Origin: Gigaspora rosea
Taxonomy: Eukaryota; Glomeromycota; Glomeromycetes; Diversisporales; Gigasporaceae
DNA length: 64,000 bases
Reading direction: 5' to 3'
NCBI GenBank assembly: GCA_003550325.1
Contig: QKWP01000619.1
Location: 1 to 64,000, forward strand
Both the position numbers and the translations under genes were made by a program. Below, in pieces: positions 40,084 to 54,200 of the stretch (position 1 is the first letter of the stretch; every line of letters begins with the position of its first letter). The notes beneath the pieces were generated by a model. It was not told the origin of the DNA. It made no database searches and saw only the letters and a program-made list of their open reading frames with translations.

Positions 40084-40333
40084 CAGTGTTGTCACTTGGA
40101 CGCGTCCATACTATGTTTTTTGTCCAATGTCCAAGATTGTCCAAAATCGTCCAAGCCTATGTTCCATGTTTAACTAATCAATAAAGTTATTTAAAAAAAT
40201 AATAATTATATATTTTTTTAGGTGTTGACTTATTGGTGAAAAAATTAAAATAGATTATCTTAATAAAATTTCAAGTAATTTTAATTTGAAAAAATGTTCA
40301 AAATGTCCAAAAAACGTCCAAGTGACAACACTG
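40084..40333. mobile_element. hAT-type MITE with intact 8-bp target duplication
   Basis: Perfect 19-bp inverted ends (CAGTGTTGTCACTTGGACG), flanked by TTGCCATG on both sides. The interior has repeated TGTCCAAA motifs. Same termini as 18107-18377. Confidence 0.9.
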
Positions 40334-40341
40334 TTGCCATG

Positions 40342-42180
40342 TATTCATTCAACTAATCATTTATTTAATAAATTCTTCTTAATTTGAATAAGATAGATTT
40401 CAAAGCCAGCTCTAATTGTATCTTCAATTTTTACTAAGAATTTCCTGATTTTTCGATTACCCACATAGGTGTATGGGAATCGTTGTTCACATCTATTTAA
40501 AAACAACTGTAAAAAGGTGTGAGCAAATACAGACTATATCAGAAAAAATTCTTGAAATTTTCTAGATTTCTGAAAATTACAAAGCTACCTCTAATCGGAT
40601 CTTAAATTTTTACTAATTAGAATTTTCTGATTCTTTAATTTCCCACATAAATATATGGAAATAGTTGTTCACACCTATCATTATTAAATTGATAATTAGA
40701 CTTCTGCTTAGTATTTTCTTTAGTACTGTATTTTAACTTTTATGTTCAAATACCGTGAGCTGGCCTACTAGAGCTAAATCGAGTTCTTTTTACTTAAGCC
40801 ACAAAATTGCATAGTATAAATATATTCCAAATTTAAATTTGTGATTTGACTAAATTTTGAGTTTTGAAATTTGACTAAGGTTTGGAGTTTGTTATTCCAA
40901 ATTAATTTGTCTAGTTTGTTTATATAAAATTGTTAAATATAGCTGAACAATTCTATTGTCCTAGTATGTTCAGGCCCAAATTCAAAAACCCAAATATTTG
41001 AATAGCAACTATATGTAATAAGCGTAATTTTATCTTTTTTTTAAAAAAACAAAACTATGAAATCTAGATCAAAATCACGAAAGCGAAGTCCTAGCTGACA
41101 TATATTCATATATATGTTAAGAGTAGAGAGTATATAGACCATTTCTAATAATAAACTAGTTACTATAAATTTTATATTTAATAATAAAGAAAATTTTTAT
41201 TAAGTAACCATATTAAATTTTTAAGTAAAATTGTATAAGGAGGTTTTTTCAATTCTAATAGTGGTTGAATCATTAAAATTGGACCAGTAGAACATAAGAT
41301 ATAGCTGTTTTTATCTTAGCAACTCTATTTTACTTATTGTTTACACATGATTTGATTGGCTAATTTGTGATTACCTCTGCAGAATAGACTACTCGCAAAA
41401 GTTAATAATATAAAAACTTTATCAAATTTTATTTAAAATTAATAACATTTTTAGAAAATGTGTAATTTTTTATTACAAACAATTTTACTTAGTACATAAA
41501 TAAAAATTTATTTAGTAAAAAATTAACTTTTATATGTAGCAACTTGTAAATTCGCAGTAAAAATATTTTTTGTCAATTATTTATTAATAGAAATAATCTA
41601 TATACCCTCTACTTTTAAAGTTTTTTCTATTAAAAAAGCATTCAGTTAAAGAGTAAACTAATTAGTTAAACGCAAATTATAACATATATTATTAAAAACT
41701 TTATAGTAACATAATTCAATTAAATATCTAATATCTGTTATTAATTAGAATTTTATTAGTTTTGTAATCATAATTATCTAATTCTTAGAGCTATCTAATT
41801 TTTTTTGGCTTCAAACAGGTCTTAAGACTAACAGTAGTTTATTAGTCTAAGATTGGACTATATAACATTAAATAATATATAACTAATAGAAAACTATATA
41901 AAAATTAATCAAAAATTTATTAGTAAATAGCAAATTATATAATTTACACATAGTGCTAGGTGTACTGATTTGCAAAGCTATTTTATATATTTTAGTTAGA
42001 TAATAAAATTTATAGTAGCAAGATTTAAAAATTATAAAATAAAAATTTAGAAATAAATAAAATAAAGTTAATATTGGCTAACTAATAAAAAATATATATA
42101 TTATTAAGCTATAAGTACTAATGCAAAATATTATATATTTCTATTTAGATAATAAAAGCTAGTCAAAATTAAATATAAAA
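40342..42180. other. No gene seen
   Basis: AT-rich DNA downstream of the micro-exon gene's stop codon. It holds the gene's presumed 3' UTR and decayed array-like motifs (near 42080 and 42110). Confidence 0.5.
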
Positions 42181-42197
42181 CAGGTTTAAAAATTAAT

Positions 42198-42204
42198 TTA
42201 TCCA
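42198..42204 (-). other. Terminal exon and stop codon of the micro-exon gene
   Basis: After microexon 108 the next acceptor, TATATTTTTAG, is followed not by a triplet and donor but by TGGATAA. In the running phase this completes a Cys codon, adds Gly and ends at TAA (42200-42198). No further units with intact donors lie downstream; only decayed look-alikes occur near 42,080-42,120. Confidence 0.65.
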
Positions 42205-45200
42205 CTAAAAATATACAAAAATATGAATTATTAGTTTATAGAAAGAAAATTTTAAAAACAATTACAATAAAATTTATATTTACCATCTAATAAATATATT
42301 AAAAAATAAATTATTAGTTATAATATTAACTAAACAAATTTTTATATTTAAAAATATTAATTTTAAAAATACTTACCCGCTAATAATTTATTAATAAACA
42401 ATTAAAAATATAATTTAGAATTATAATTATTAATTTAAAAAACAATTAGAGAAGCAAAATTTAAATAACATAAACTATAAACTTGTAAAAACTATACTTA
42501 CCCACTAATAATTTAATAAAAAAATAAAATAAAATATTAAAATATATAATTAAAAAAATTTTAAACCAAAAATTTAAATGAAATTTATAATTACTTTCTA
42601 ATAATGTAACAAAAAAGTATAAGAAAATTTATATAATTAATTATAAAGTACAATTAATATAATTTAAATACAAATATATTTACAATCTATAAATAAAATG
42701 GAATATATGATTAGTATTAATAATAAAAGTACAATTAATATAGAAAATTAAAAATAATATATTTACAATCTATAAATAAAACAGAATAAATAATTCGTTA
42801 TAAAAGTTGATAAAAAATATTATTAAATAGTAATTTATAATGAAATTATATTTACGATCTTATAATTAAAAAATTAATTATGAAAAATAATTAGAAAAAC
42901 TTATAAATTATTAACAATTTTAATACAAAGTTTATACTTACAGCCTAATGATTTAAAATAATAAATTATTAATATAATTAGAAAATACAATTTAAAATTA
43001 AAATTGAAATAATAAGATTATTTATACCCGCTAATAATCAACATAATATATATATATATAATTATATAGTTATAAAACTATTTAAAAAAATATAAAATAA
43101 TAGTTTTAGGATACTAATAAATAAAGTTTATACTTACATACTAATAATATAAATAAGCAGCAATATATATTATAGATTATTAAATCAATTAAAGAAACAG
43201 AATTAAAATTATAAAATAATAATTTAAATAATAATATTTATACTTACATACTAATAACTCAGCAAAAAATATAATTTAATTCGAAAATATAATTAAAAAA
43301 TATAAACAGCTTTAGAAATTAATATAACAATATTTATACTTACGTACTAATAATGTGTAAATATATATATAATTAGTTATAAAAGTAAATTAAAAACTTC
43401 TTAGTTTATATATAGTATATGTATATAAATATTAATTAACAAATTTGTAAATATTCCAATTAGTTTTTTGTGCTCCTTATATAAAATCATTTTAGTATAG
43501 ATAATACTACTCTATAATTAATTAATTAATTACTAATCAATTTGATTAACAATTAAAAATATTTCTATATTATTGCGCTTTTCAAATTACTGAATTTCAG
43601 TGAATCAGAAATATAGAAAAATGCAAATAATGATTGGTTAAAAAGATAATAAAATAATCATAGATTTGCATTTATCTAGTGTAATAAATAGAATATGCTG
43701 ATCACAATAATTGAAAAGCGCAATAAAATTAATCTTTTATATACATCTACATAGTATATAAATAGAAATTGCTATTTAAAATAGTAAAGTTAATACTTAC
43801 GCGCTAATAATAATTTAATAAAAGAATATATAATTATAAAATCAATTAAAAAAATATAATTTCAATTAATTAATTAAAATTAAAAAGTATAATAAAGATT
43901 ATACTTACGAACTAATAATTATTTAATAAATAATATAATAATATATATATATAATTAGTTAATAAAGCAAGTTATAATAGCATAAAAATAAACTTTATAT
44001 TAAATATAATAAATTATAAATCTTATACTTACAGACTAATAATAATTTAAAGAAAAATTAATTATCAATTATTACTAATTATAGAATAATTACAATAAAT
44101 TTTATACTTACTCTCTAATAAGTCAATAAAATTATAAAAAAGTTAGATATAAATATATAAATTAAAACTATAAATTATATCATAATTTTATAAATAAATA
44201 CAGTATAACAAAATTTATACTTACTCACTAATAAGCCAATATAAGAATATTATTAAATTATAAAAAACAATAAAAAACACAATATAAAATTAAAAATATT
44301 AAAAAATATATTAAAATATACACTTACAACCTAATAAATAGATAAATATATAAATATAAATAATTAGTTATAAAAGTTAATTAGAGAATTAAAAAATTAT
44401 TTTATATATTATAAAAGAATTAGTAAAAATAATTATTAATATATTAAAATTTATACTTACACCCTAATAAATAGATAAATATATAATATAAATAATTAGT
44501 TATAAAAGTTAATTAGAGAATTAAAAATTATTTTATATATTATAAAAGAATTAGTAAAAATAATCATTAAATATTAATTATTTTATAAATAAAATAATTT
44601 AATAAAAGAATTAGTAAAAATGATTTATTAAATTAATAAAAGCAATTCAAAAATTATATAATACTTACTCACTAATAAAAAACAATATATTAAATATATA
44701 TTAGTAATTAAAAAATTTACAAATAAAATTAATATAGCAAATACAAATAGATTTATACTTACGGAATATAAGTTCTAAAAATTATAAATAAAATTTAAAA
44801 ATATAGCATATAAAAAATATATATTTGTTAAATATAAAATTATATTATTAGATTATAATAGTTAAATTTATAAATTATAAATAATAATTAGAAATAATTA
44901 GAATAAAATATAAAAAATAATTAAAAAATATATAATAAAAAGTTTATACTTACTGCCTAATAATAATTATAATAATTTTAAAAATTACATTATTAGATTA
45001 TAAATTAAATTTAAAAGGTATAAAAGTTAAATATAATAATATTATAGATAATAATTAGAAAAAAAACAATATAAAAAACAATCAAAAAGCATAATATAAA
45101 AATAAAAAGTTTATACTTACCGTCTAATAATCATTTAGAATATCGATATATATATAATAGTTATCAAAGCCAATTAAAAAACATATTAGAAAAATATCAT

Positions 45201-48200
45201 ATTGGCAGATTGGCGTAATATATCAGCTCGACCAATCATGATCGAGGATTATCAAAAAAATTTTACATGAAAATTTATTAAAAGCGAATTTTCACAAAAA
45301 TGGTCTTTTTAATCAGCTTTGTATTTTATAATTAAGTATGTAGAAAATTATGAAATTCATATATTTAATTATAAGCCAAAAGTAGATTAAAAAGGCCATT
45401 TTTTTTGAAAATTAACTTCCGAATTTACCCTTGATAGTTACCAACCCATCTAACAATGCACAACCCATCCTAAAATGCCTGAGTATTTCAACAAACAATA
45501 AAAGTACTTCTTTCTACAGCTTAGTATAGCTCTTTTATTACGGTTTATTGGTTTTTTAACTTGTCTAGACGTCAAAAAGGTTCTTTTGTTAGTTGCAACA
45601 AGTATTTCATTTGTTAATTTTTCAATGTTACTTAAGGAGCAAATTTTTATGTAACAGTTTATCAAAAAAAGACCCAATTACGCTGATCCGCTAATATGTA
45701 TAAATATATATACAGTCAGACCCTCTAAGCGCACACCCCTTGGGACCATAGTGAAAAAAATGCAAAATGTGCACTTAGAGGAGGTGTGCACTTAGAGAGG
45801 TTAAATTTTATAATTGTTATATGAGTTGGGACCAAGTGTAGGCATGCATGTTAGAGGGGTTTTCATATATCGTGCACTTAGAGAATGTGCACTTAGGGGT
45901 CTGACTGTATATAATTTGTTATAAAGGTTATTAATTAAAAATTATATAATACTTACGGGCTAATAAATAAACAATAAGTTAAAATATGTATTAATAATTA
46001 AAAAATTTAAAAGAAAAATTTTATAATTATCATATACAAAGTATATATATTATTAATTTAGAGAAGTAAAATAAAATAATAATTTTAAAAATTAAATTAT
46101 TAGATTATAAACGTTAAATTTAAAAGTACAAATTAAAGTTAAATATAATTATAAAAAAAAAAATAAACAATTGAAAAAAGCATAATATGAAAACAAAAAA
46201 AATTATATTTACCGTCTAATAATAATTATGATAATTTTAAAAATTAGATTAATAGATTATAAAATTAAATTTAAAAGTACAAGTCAAATATAATAATATT
46301 ATAAATAATAACAAAGAAGAAGAATATAAAAAACAATTAAAAAAAGTATAATATAAAAACAAAAAGTTTATACTTACCGCCTATTAGTTAAATATAAAAC
46401 AATACAAATTTTAAGTTAAATATAATAATAATATAATAATAATTAAAAAGAAGAATATGAAAAACAACTAAAAAAGGCATAATATAAAAACAAAAGTTTA
46501 TTCTTACTCCCTAATAATAGTTATCAAAGCCAGTTAAAAAAGTATATCAAAAAAAATATTTATAAAAGTTAATTAGAGAAGTACAATTAAATAATTATTA
46601 AATAATAATTTTATAAATAAAAATAATTCAAAGAAGAATTAGTAAAAATAATTTATTAATTTATAAAAAAATTGGAAAAGCATTATTTAAAATTCATATA
46701 ATATTTACCAACTAAAAAATAAACAATAATTTAGAACATATATTAGTAATAAAAAAATTTAAAATCAAAATTAATATAGCAAATACAAATAGTTTAGACT
46801 TACGGAGCAGCTCTAAGAAAGTATTTAAATGTTAAATAATATAAGTTAAGGTTGAATATAATAATATAAATAATAATCAGAAAGAATAATATAAAAGACA
46901 ACTAAATTTAGAAACAATTAAGTATATACTTACAGTCTAATAATAATTCAAAAGAGAATACGTAAACATGTATAAAGATTATTTAAAGATTATTAAATAT
47001 TTTTATTGCGCTTTAAATTATTGTGACCCGCAAATTCCATGTATTACACCGAAAATCAGGAATCTAGAAAAAAATGCAAATATATGCTTGGATAAAAATT
47101 ATTTTATTTACTTTTTAACCAATCATATATTTACATTGTTTCTAGATTTCTGATCCCAAGTGTGATATGTGGAATTTGCTAATTACAATAATTTTAAAAG
47201 CAATAAAATAATAACTTTAAAAATAACTAAATTAAGTTTAGAACTTACCGTCTATAAATATATATCAAAGTTATAAAAACAATAGGTGAAGTATAATTTA
47301 AAAGTTATAAAAGTTAATAATTAAAAAATTCTGTATTTAAATATTAAATAGCAAATTTGTACTTACGAGCTAGTAATATATATAATTAGTTTACAAAAAA
47401 TAATTAGTAAAGCACAATTTAAAATTCAAAAATAATAACCAAATTTATACTTACGCACTAATCATTCAAGAAATATATAGATTATTAAATTATAAAATAA
47501 TTAAAATTAGATCTTACCGGTATAAATAATTACTTACGCACTAATGAATTTGTATTAAAAAATATTATAATTAAAATCAAAAAAAAAATAATAATTTGAA
47601 ATAACTAAGCTTAACTAAGCCTATACTTACGTTCTAATAATCCAATAAAAATATATATGAAATATGTTTATTAAGTAATTAGAAATTATAATTTTAGATA
47701 AAATTAAATAAAGTTTATATATGAATACATATATAATTAGTTATAAAAGTCAATTAAAAAAACCATAATTTTACGTATTATAAAAATAAAACTTTATAAT
47801 AAATGTAATAAAATTTATAACTTACCTCCTATTAAATGTATATTATTAAATTATAAAAAATAATTAATAAAATATAATTTAAATTCATAAATAATAATTT
47901 TAGAAATAATTAAATTAAGTTTATAATTACAGTCTAATAATTCGAGTTATAAGAGAGAATTAAAAACAAATATAATAAATTTTATACTTGTAAACTAATA
48001 AAAACCTATTAAAGAAAATATAAATAAGTATATTAGTTATAAAATAAAATTAAATTTATAAATAAAATAATTTTATACATACTTGCTAATAATAATATTG
48101 CCAAAAATATAATTAAAAATCACATTACTTACGTTCTAAAACCCAATAATATATATATATATTATTAAGTTATAAAATTTAATAATAAAATTTATAAATA

Positions 48201-51200
48201 CAATAAAATCTATACTTACTCTCTAAAAATTTATATATCATTAATTATGAAAAACAATTATAAAAACAATTATAAAAACAATTATAAAAATATAATTTAA
48301 AGAATTTAAATATTCTAAAATGATAATTTTATAAACTTACCTCCTATTAAGCATGCATTATTAGATTATATGAAATTACAATTAAAAACTATAATTAAAA
48401 ACTATAAAATAATAACAATTATGTTAAATCACACCATGTTGTTCAACATTAGTAGGGTTAGGGTTAGAACTGGGATTAGAAATAGGGTTTAGCATAGTTT
48501 GTACCAGAATTTCACAATGAATTTTTATTATTACACAAAAAAGCAGTTTCATAAACAAAATTCTAAGCTATGGATTAACTAAAACCGAGATGTGGTGTTG
48601 CACACCAGTGGTGTGATTTAATAATGTCAAATAATATATCAAATAGCCAAGTTTATACTTACGTTCTAATTATATAAAATATATATTAGAAGATAATTAA
48701 AATTATAAATTAAAATTTAAAAAATAGTAAAAATATTGAAGTTTATATTTACCTGCTAATAATGATTTAGTTTATAAATATGTAAATATGTGATAGTTTT
48801 AAAGTCAATTGAAAACTTTAAAGTAAATCCAATAAAGTTTATAACTTACTAACTATTAAATATATAAAGTGAATTATAGAAATAATATATATATATTATT
48901 AAGTTATAAAAATTTAATAATAAAATTTATAAATACATTAAAATCTATACTTACTCTCTAAAAATTTATATATCATTAATTATGAAAAACAATTATAAAA
49001 AAACAATTATAAAAATATAATTTAAAGAATTTAAATATTCTAAAATGATAATTTTATAAACTTACGTCCTTTGATGCATGCTTTATTAGATTATATGAAA
49101 TTACAATTAAAACCTATAATTAAAAACTATAAAATAATAACAATTATGTTAAATCACACCATGGTGTTCAACATTAGTAGGGTTAGGGTTAGAACTGGGA
49201 TTAGAAATAGGGTTTAGCATAGTTTGTACCAGAATTTTACAAAGAATTTTTATTATTACACAAAAAGCAGTTTCATAAACAAAATTCTGAGCTATGGATT
49301 CACTAAAACCGAGATGTAGTGTTGCACACCAGTGGTGTGATTTAATAACGTCAAATAATATATCAAATAGCCAAGTTTATACTTACACACTAATTATATA
49401 AAATATATATTAGAAGATAATTAAAATTATAAATTAAAATTTAAAAAATAGTAAAAATATTGAAGTTTATATTTACTTGCTAATAATGATTTAATTTAGA
49501 GATATGTAAATATGTGATAGTTTTAAAGTCAATTGAAAACTTTAAAGTAAATCCAATAAAGTTTATAACTTACTACCTATTAAATATATAAAGTGAATTA
49601 CAAAACATAATTTAAAATTATAAATAATAATTTTAGAAATAAAAATAATTGAGTCTTTATACTCACAATCTAATATTTCAACAAATATATATATATACAA
49701 TATATATAAATAAATTATAAAGTACAAAAAAATTATAAAATGGATTTAGAAATAATAATAGTTATATTTACGAACTAAATAACTCAACAAAAGAATATAT
49801 AAATAAGTATAATTAGTTATAAATTTTAAAATTAAATTTTATAATAAATATAATACTTACGGACTAGCAAATATATATATATAATTAGTTATAAAAGTTA
49901 ATCAAAGAAGCCCAACTAAAAGATTATAAAATATTAAAAACAACTATAATAAAGATTATACTTACATATGCCACCTAATAAAATAATTTAATATCAAATT
50001 TAAGAATAATTAGTTATAAAAATAATTAGAAAAGCATAATAATAATATTTATCCTTACTAACTAATAAAATATATATTATTAATTATGATTTTAATAATA
50101 AGGTTTATACTTACACTCTAATAATAACAAACAGAAAAATATATAAGACACAATTTAAAATTATTCAATAAACTTTTAGAAATAAATATAAATATAAAAT
50201 ACCCGCTAGATTATAAAGACAATTAGAGAGATATAATTTAAAATTAATAATATAATAACCAAAAAAAAATCCATATAATTATAAAAAAAGTATACTTACG
50301 GACTAAAAGAATCAATTAATTAGAAATAATTAAAATCAACTTTACAATAATATAATGAAGTTTAAACTTACGATCTAATAATAATTTAGCACAAATTTAA
50401 TATAAAATAACAACTTCGATATAATGCAATAAATAAAGCTTATACTTACGAACTAATAAACATGCATTAAAAAAGACTATTAGAGAAGCAGAAATTATAA
50501 AAATTACAATTTTAAATAACAAAGTTTTTAACTTACAAGTTACTAATTTAATAGAATAATGAATACATGTATAATTTATTATAAAGTCAAAGAAAAATAA
50601 AAATTCGGAAATAATACAAAAGTTATAACTTACGGATTACTAATTTAATAGAATAATGAATACATGTATATTTTATTATAAAATCAAAAAAAAAAAAAAT
50701 TCGGAAATAATACAAAAGTCATAACTTACGGATCACTAATTTAATAGAATAATACATGAATACTTATTATGAAAATAAAAATTTAGAAATAAATACAAAG
50801 TTTATAACTTACTTGTCACTGATTTAATAAAATAATGTAAGGAAATATGTATATTTTATTATAAAAGTTAAAGAAAAATAAAAACTCAAAAATAGAAACA
50901 AAGTTTATAACTTACGGTCCGCTAATTTAATAAAATAATTTATAATTTATTATAAAGTTAATGAAATATAATTTAAATATATAAGATAATAATTTTAGAA
51001 ATAAATACAAAGTTTATAACTTACTAACTAATAAGATTTTAACAAAGAAAATAGAAAATATTATTAAATTATTAAGTCATATAAAAATTATTAAAGATAT
51101 ACTTACTCAAAACTAACAAGCCAATAGAAATGCTGATATTAACAAAGTTAATATTAACGAGTAGACTGTATAATAAAACCTATACTTACACACTAATAAA

Positions 51201-54200
51201 CATTTATTATAAATTATAAAAGATAATTAGAGAAGTAAAAATTATAAAATGAATATCATAATTAATGAATTATATACTTACGCACTAATAACCCAATATA
51301 AGAATACATAAATAAGTATAATAAAAATTTATAATTTAAAAATTATTACATATAATACAGTATATACTTACAGACTAATAATAATTTGGTAAAAAAAAAA
51401 ATGTAAATATGTGTACAACTATTTGAGACAATTAATTTTATAAAATAATTTTATAAATAAATAATAAGTTTTACTTACCGACTAATAATCAAACATAAAA
51501 ATATATTAATAAAGCATAATAGAAGTTAGAATTTAGACATCATAATTATACAATAAATTATATACTTACGCACTAATAATAATTTAATTATAAAAATTAA
51601 TTAAAGTAAACATTACGAATATGTAAGTATGAATGGGAGTGAAATTACTCTTTCTTAATAAAGAGTTTTTGTTTAAATTGTTAAAATTATTTGATGTTGA
51701 AATTGGTTAAATTAGTTTTTTAATAATAAAAGATTAATTTTAATTATGCCAAAAATTATTTAACTAAGTTAAATCAAATAATATAGTTATATTATATTTA
51801 ATTATAAAATTATAAAAATAATTTCGCTCCTATCTATATATATGAACTATGTTCTATTAAATAAGGATGATGCTGAAATTAATAAATCCTATTGGCTAAA
51901 ATCTGCATTCTAACCAATCAGCATAATCCGAATGCTAGCATTATCCATGACAAATATTAATAAAAACTTACTGAGGATTTGTCGTCCTTAAATATAAAAA
52001 AAAATAATTAAATTAAATTTATAAATAAATACAATAAAGTATATACTTACAAACTAACAATAATTTGAAAAAAAATATGTAAATATATGCATAATCAGTT
52101 ATAAAAATTAATTAGAAACAATTAAATTATAAATTAAACTTACTGGCTAATAAGAATTTCGTAAAAAAATATAAAAATTAATTAAATTATAAACAATTAA
52201 ATTTATAATGTTATGGCTAATGCTAATTTTGGCTAATAGTAAAGTTCACACAACTTTATTTAGTGTATTAAAGATAGTTTCTTATGTAAATTTTAGATGT
52301 TTTTCAAACCAAATATTTGGTTTGAATTTTTCTAACCTTGTTACATTATAATTCATTTTTTGCAAGAATACTAAAAACTATAGATCTATAGTTACGAGTC
52401 ATTTGTTTTTTATCTACTACAGTAATTTGATTAAATTTCATGAATTCCAAAACAAAATTTTGAAGCAAAATTTTAAAAGCATGTGATGTGACCAGAATTA
52501 TGACTTGATTTTGGATTTACTTTCCTAATCCTGGCCAAATCAAACAAAATTTTGATATTATCCAAAAAAAATTTACTCATTATCTAAACAATTGGCATTT
52601 CTAACTATTGGCTATTTTGTTATTGATTTTACGTGAACTTCAATATTAGCTAAAATTGGCATAAGCTATGACAAATAATAAATACAATAAAGTTTAAACT
52701 TACCTTCTAATATAATTTAGTAAAAAAAATATATAAAAATTAATTAATTAGAAACAATTAAATTTATAAACAATAATTTTATAAATAAATATAATGAAGC
52801 TTAAACTTACATGCTAATTATAATTGGTAAAAAAATATAAAAATTAATTATATTATAGACAATTAAATTTATAAGATAATAAGTTTATAAATAAATACAA
52901 TGAAGTTTAATAGAAGATATATAACTAAATATTATAGAACATTACAATTTAAAAATCATAATAAATACAATAAAATATATACTTACTGACTAATAACAAT
53001 TTGGCAAAAAACATGTGAATAAGTTGTAGATATTAATTAAAGACAATTTAATTTATAAAATGATAAATTTAAAATAAAGTTTATACTTACCGACTAATAA
53101 CAATTTGGCAAAAAACATGGGAATAAGTTGTAGATATTAATTAAAGATAGTTTTTATAAAATAATAAATTTAAAATAAAGTTTATACTTACTAACTAATA
53201 ACTCAACAGAAGAACATATAAATAAGCGTTATAAAAATTACAATTGAAAAATTATAATAAATACAGTAAAATATATACTTACCGACTAATAATAATTTGG
53301 CAAAAAAACAAGTAATTAAGTTGTAAATGTTAATTAAAAAATTAAAGACAATTTAATTTAAATTTATAAATAAGAATATTGCTAAAATTAACAAGGGGTG
53401 AAGTTAACTCCTTAGGATTGGCCAATTAAATTGCAGGATCAGATGTGATCTGCAAAATTTTTTTTATTTTAACAAAAGTTTTTAAAGAATTGATAATAAC
53501 TCGAAAGTTTGCATAAAAAACTACTCGTAAAATTTGATATAAGATCTTTTTTTTTTGATATAATTTGTAAATAGAAAAAGCTAAAATTTACCCCTCGTGA
53601 AATATAGTTATTTCTATTTATAAATGCAATAAAGTTTATACTTACTCACTAATAACCCAATAGAAGATTATAATAAGCATTATAAAAACATTATAATTTA
53701 AAAATTATAATAAATACAATAAAATATATACTTACATACTAATAATATGGCAAAAAATTAGTTATAAAATAGATAAATCAAAGTTAAATTTAAATAATAA
53801 ATTTATAAATAAATACAATGAAGTTTATACTTACACTCTAATAACCCAACCCAATATAAGAATATATAAATAAGCATTATAGAAAATCACAATTAAAAAA
53901 TTTTAATAAATACAATAAAATATATACTTACAGACTAATAATAATTTGGCAAAAAAATAATTAGTTATAGAATAAATAAATCAAAGACAGTTAAATTTAT
54001 AAATAAATACAATGAAAATTTATGCTTACCGACTAATAACCCAATATAAAAATATATAAATAAGCATTATAGAAAATCACAATTTAAAAATTATAATAAA
54101 TATAATAAAGTATACTTACGCACTAATAATAATTATGTGAAAAAATATGTGAATATGTATATAATTAGTTGTAAAAACAAAATAATTAGAGAACAATTTA

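Larger units (their letters stand above)
42284..47828 (-). other. Microexons 73-108 of the micro-exon gene
   Basis: Same convention: 47826 GAG, 47631 AAC, 47538 TGC, 47455 TGC, 47367 CTC, 47249 ACG, 46934 ACT, 46804 AGCTGCTCC, 46709 TTG, 46508 GGA, 46378 GCG, 46213 ACG, 45957 CCC, 45121 ACG, 44954 GCA, 44763 AACTTATATTCC, 44669 TGA, 44461 GGT, 44328 GTT, 44225 TGA, 44112 AGA, 44033 TCT, 43909 TTC, 43801 CGC, 43344 TAC, 43248 TAT, 43138 TAT, 43028 CGG, 42942 GCT, 42856 ATC, 42767 ATT, 42684 ATT, 42595 AAA, 42502 TGG, 42377 CGG, 42284 ATG. Donors are mostly GTAAGT; variants seen include GTAAAT, GTAAGA, GTATAA and GTAATT. Confidence 0.75.
47931..52053 (-). other. Microexons 37-72 of the micro-exon gene
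   Basis: Same convention: 52051 TTT, 51570 TGC, 51479 TCG, 51372 TCT, 51282 TGC, 51190 TGT, 51107 TTTTGA, 51025 TTA, 50916 CGGACC, 50813 TGACAA, 50730 TGATCC, 50634 TAATCC, 50537 TAACTT, 50450 TTC, 50372 ATC, 50300 TCC, 50203 CGG, 50115 AGT, 50059 TTA, 49966 GTGGCATAT, 49861 TCC, 49772 TTC, 49667 ATT, 49574 GTA, 49477 CAA, 49387 TGT, 49066 GAC, 48955 AGA, 48850 TTA, 48753 CAG, 48663 AAC, 48341 GAG, 48220 AGA, 48133 AAC, 48083 CAA, 47931 ACT. Exon 55 (50059 TTA) creates the only in-frame stop. A unit near 47993 (TTT) has an ACAAGT instead of GTAAGT donor and was left out. Confidence 0.75.

Noticed and set aside
45450-45677. 75-codon frame on the minus strand
   Set aside because: Lies inside a repeat also found at 21262-21775, where the frame is not kept.
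48450-48470. TTAGGGTTAGGG as a telomere end
   Set aside because: Short, internal to a MITE family, and present at several interior sites (11478, 48453, 49190).
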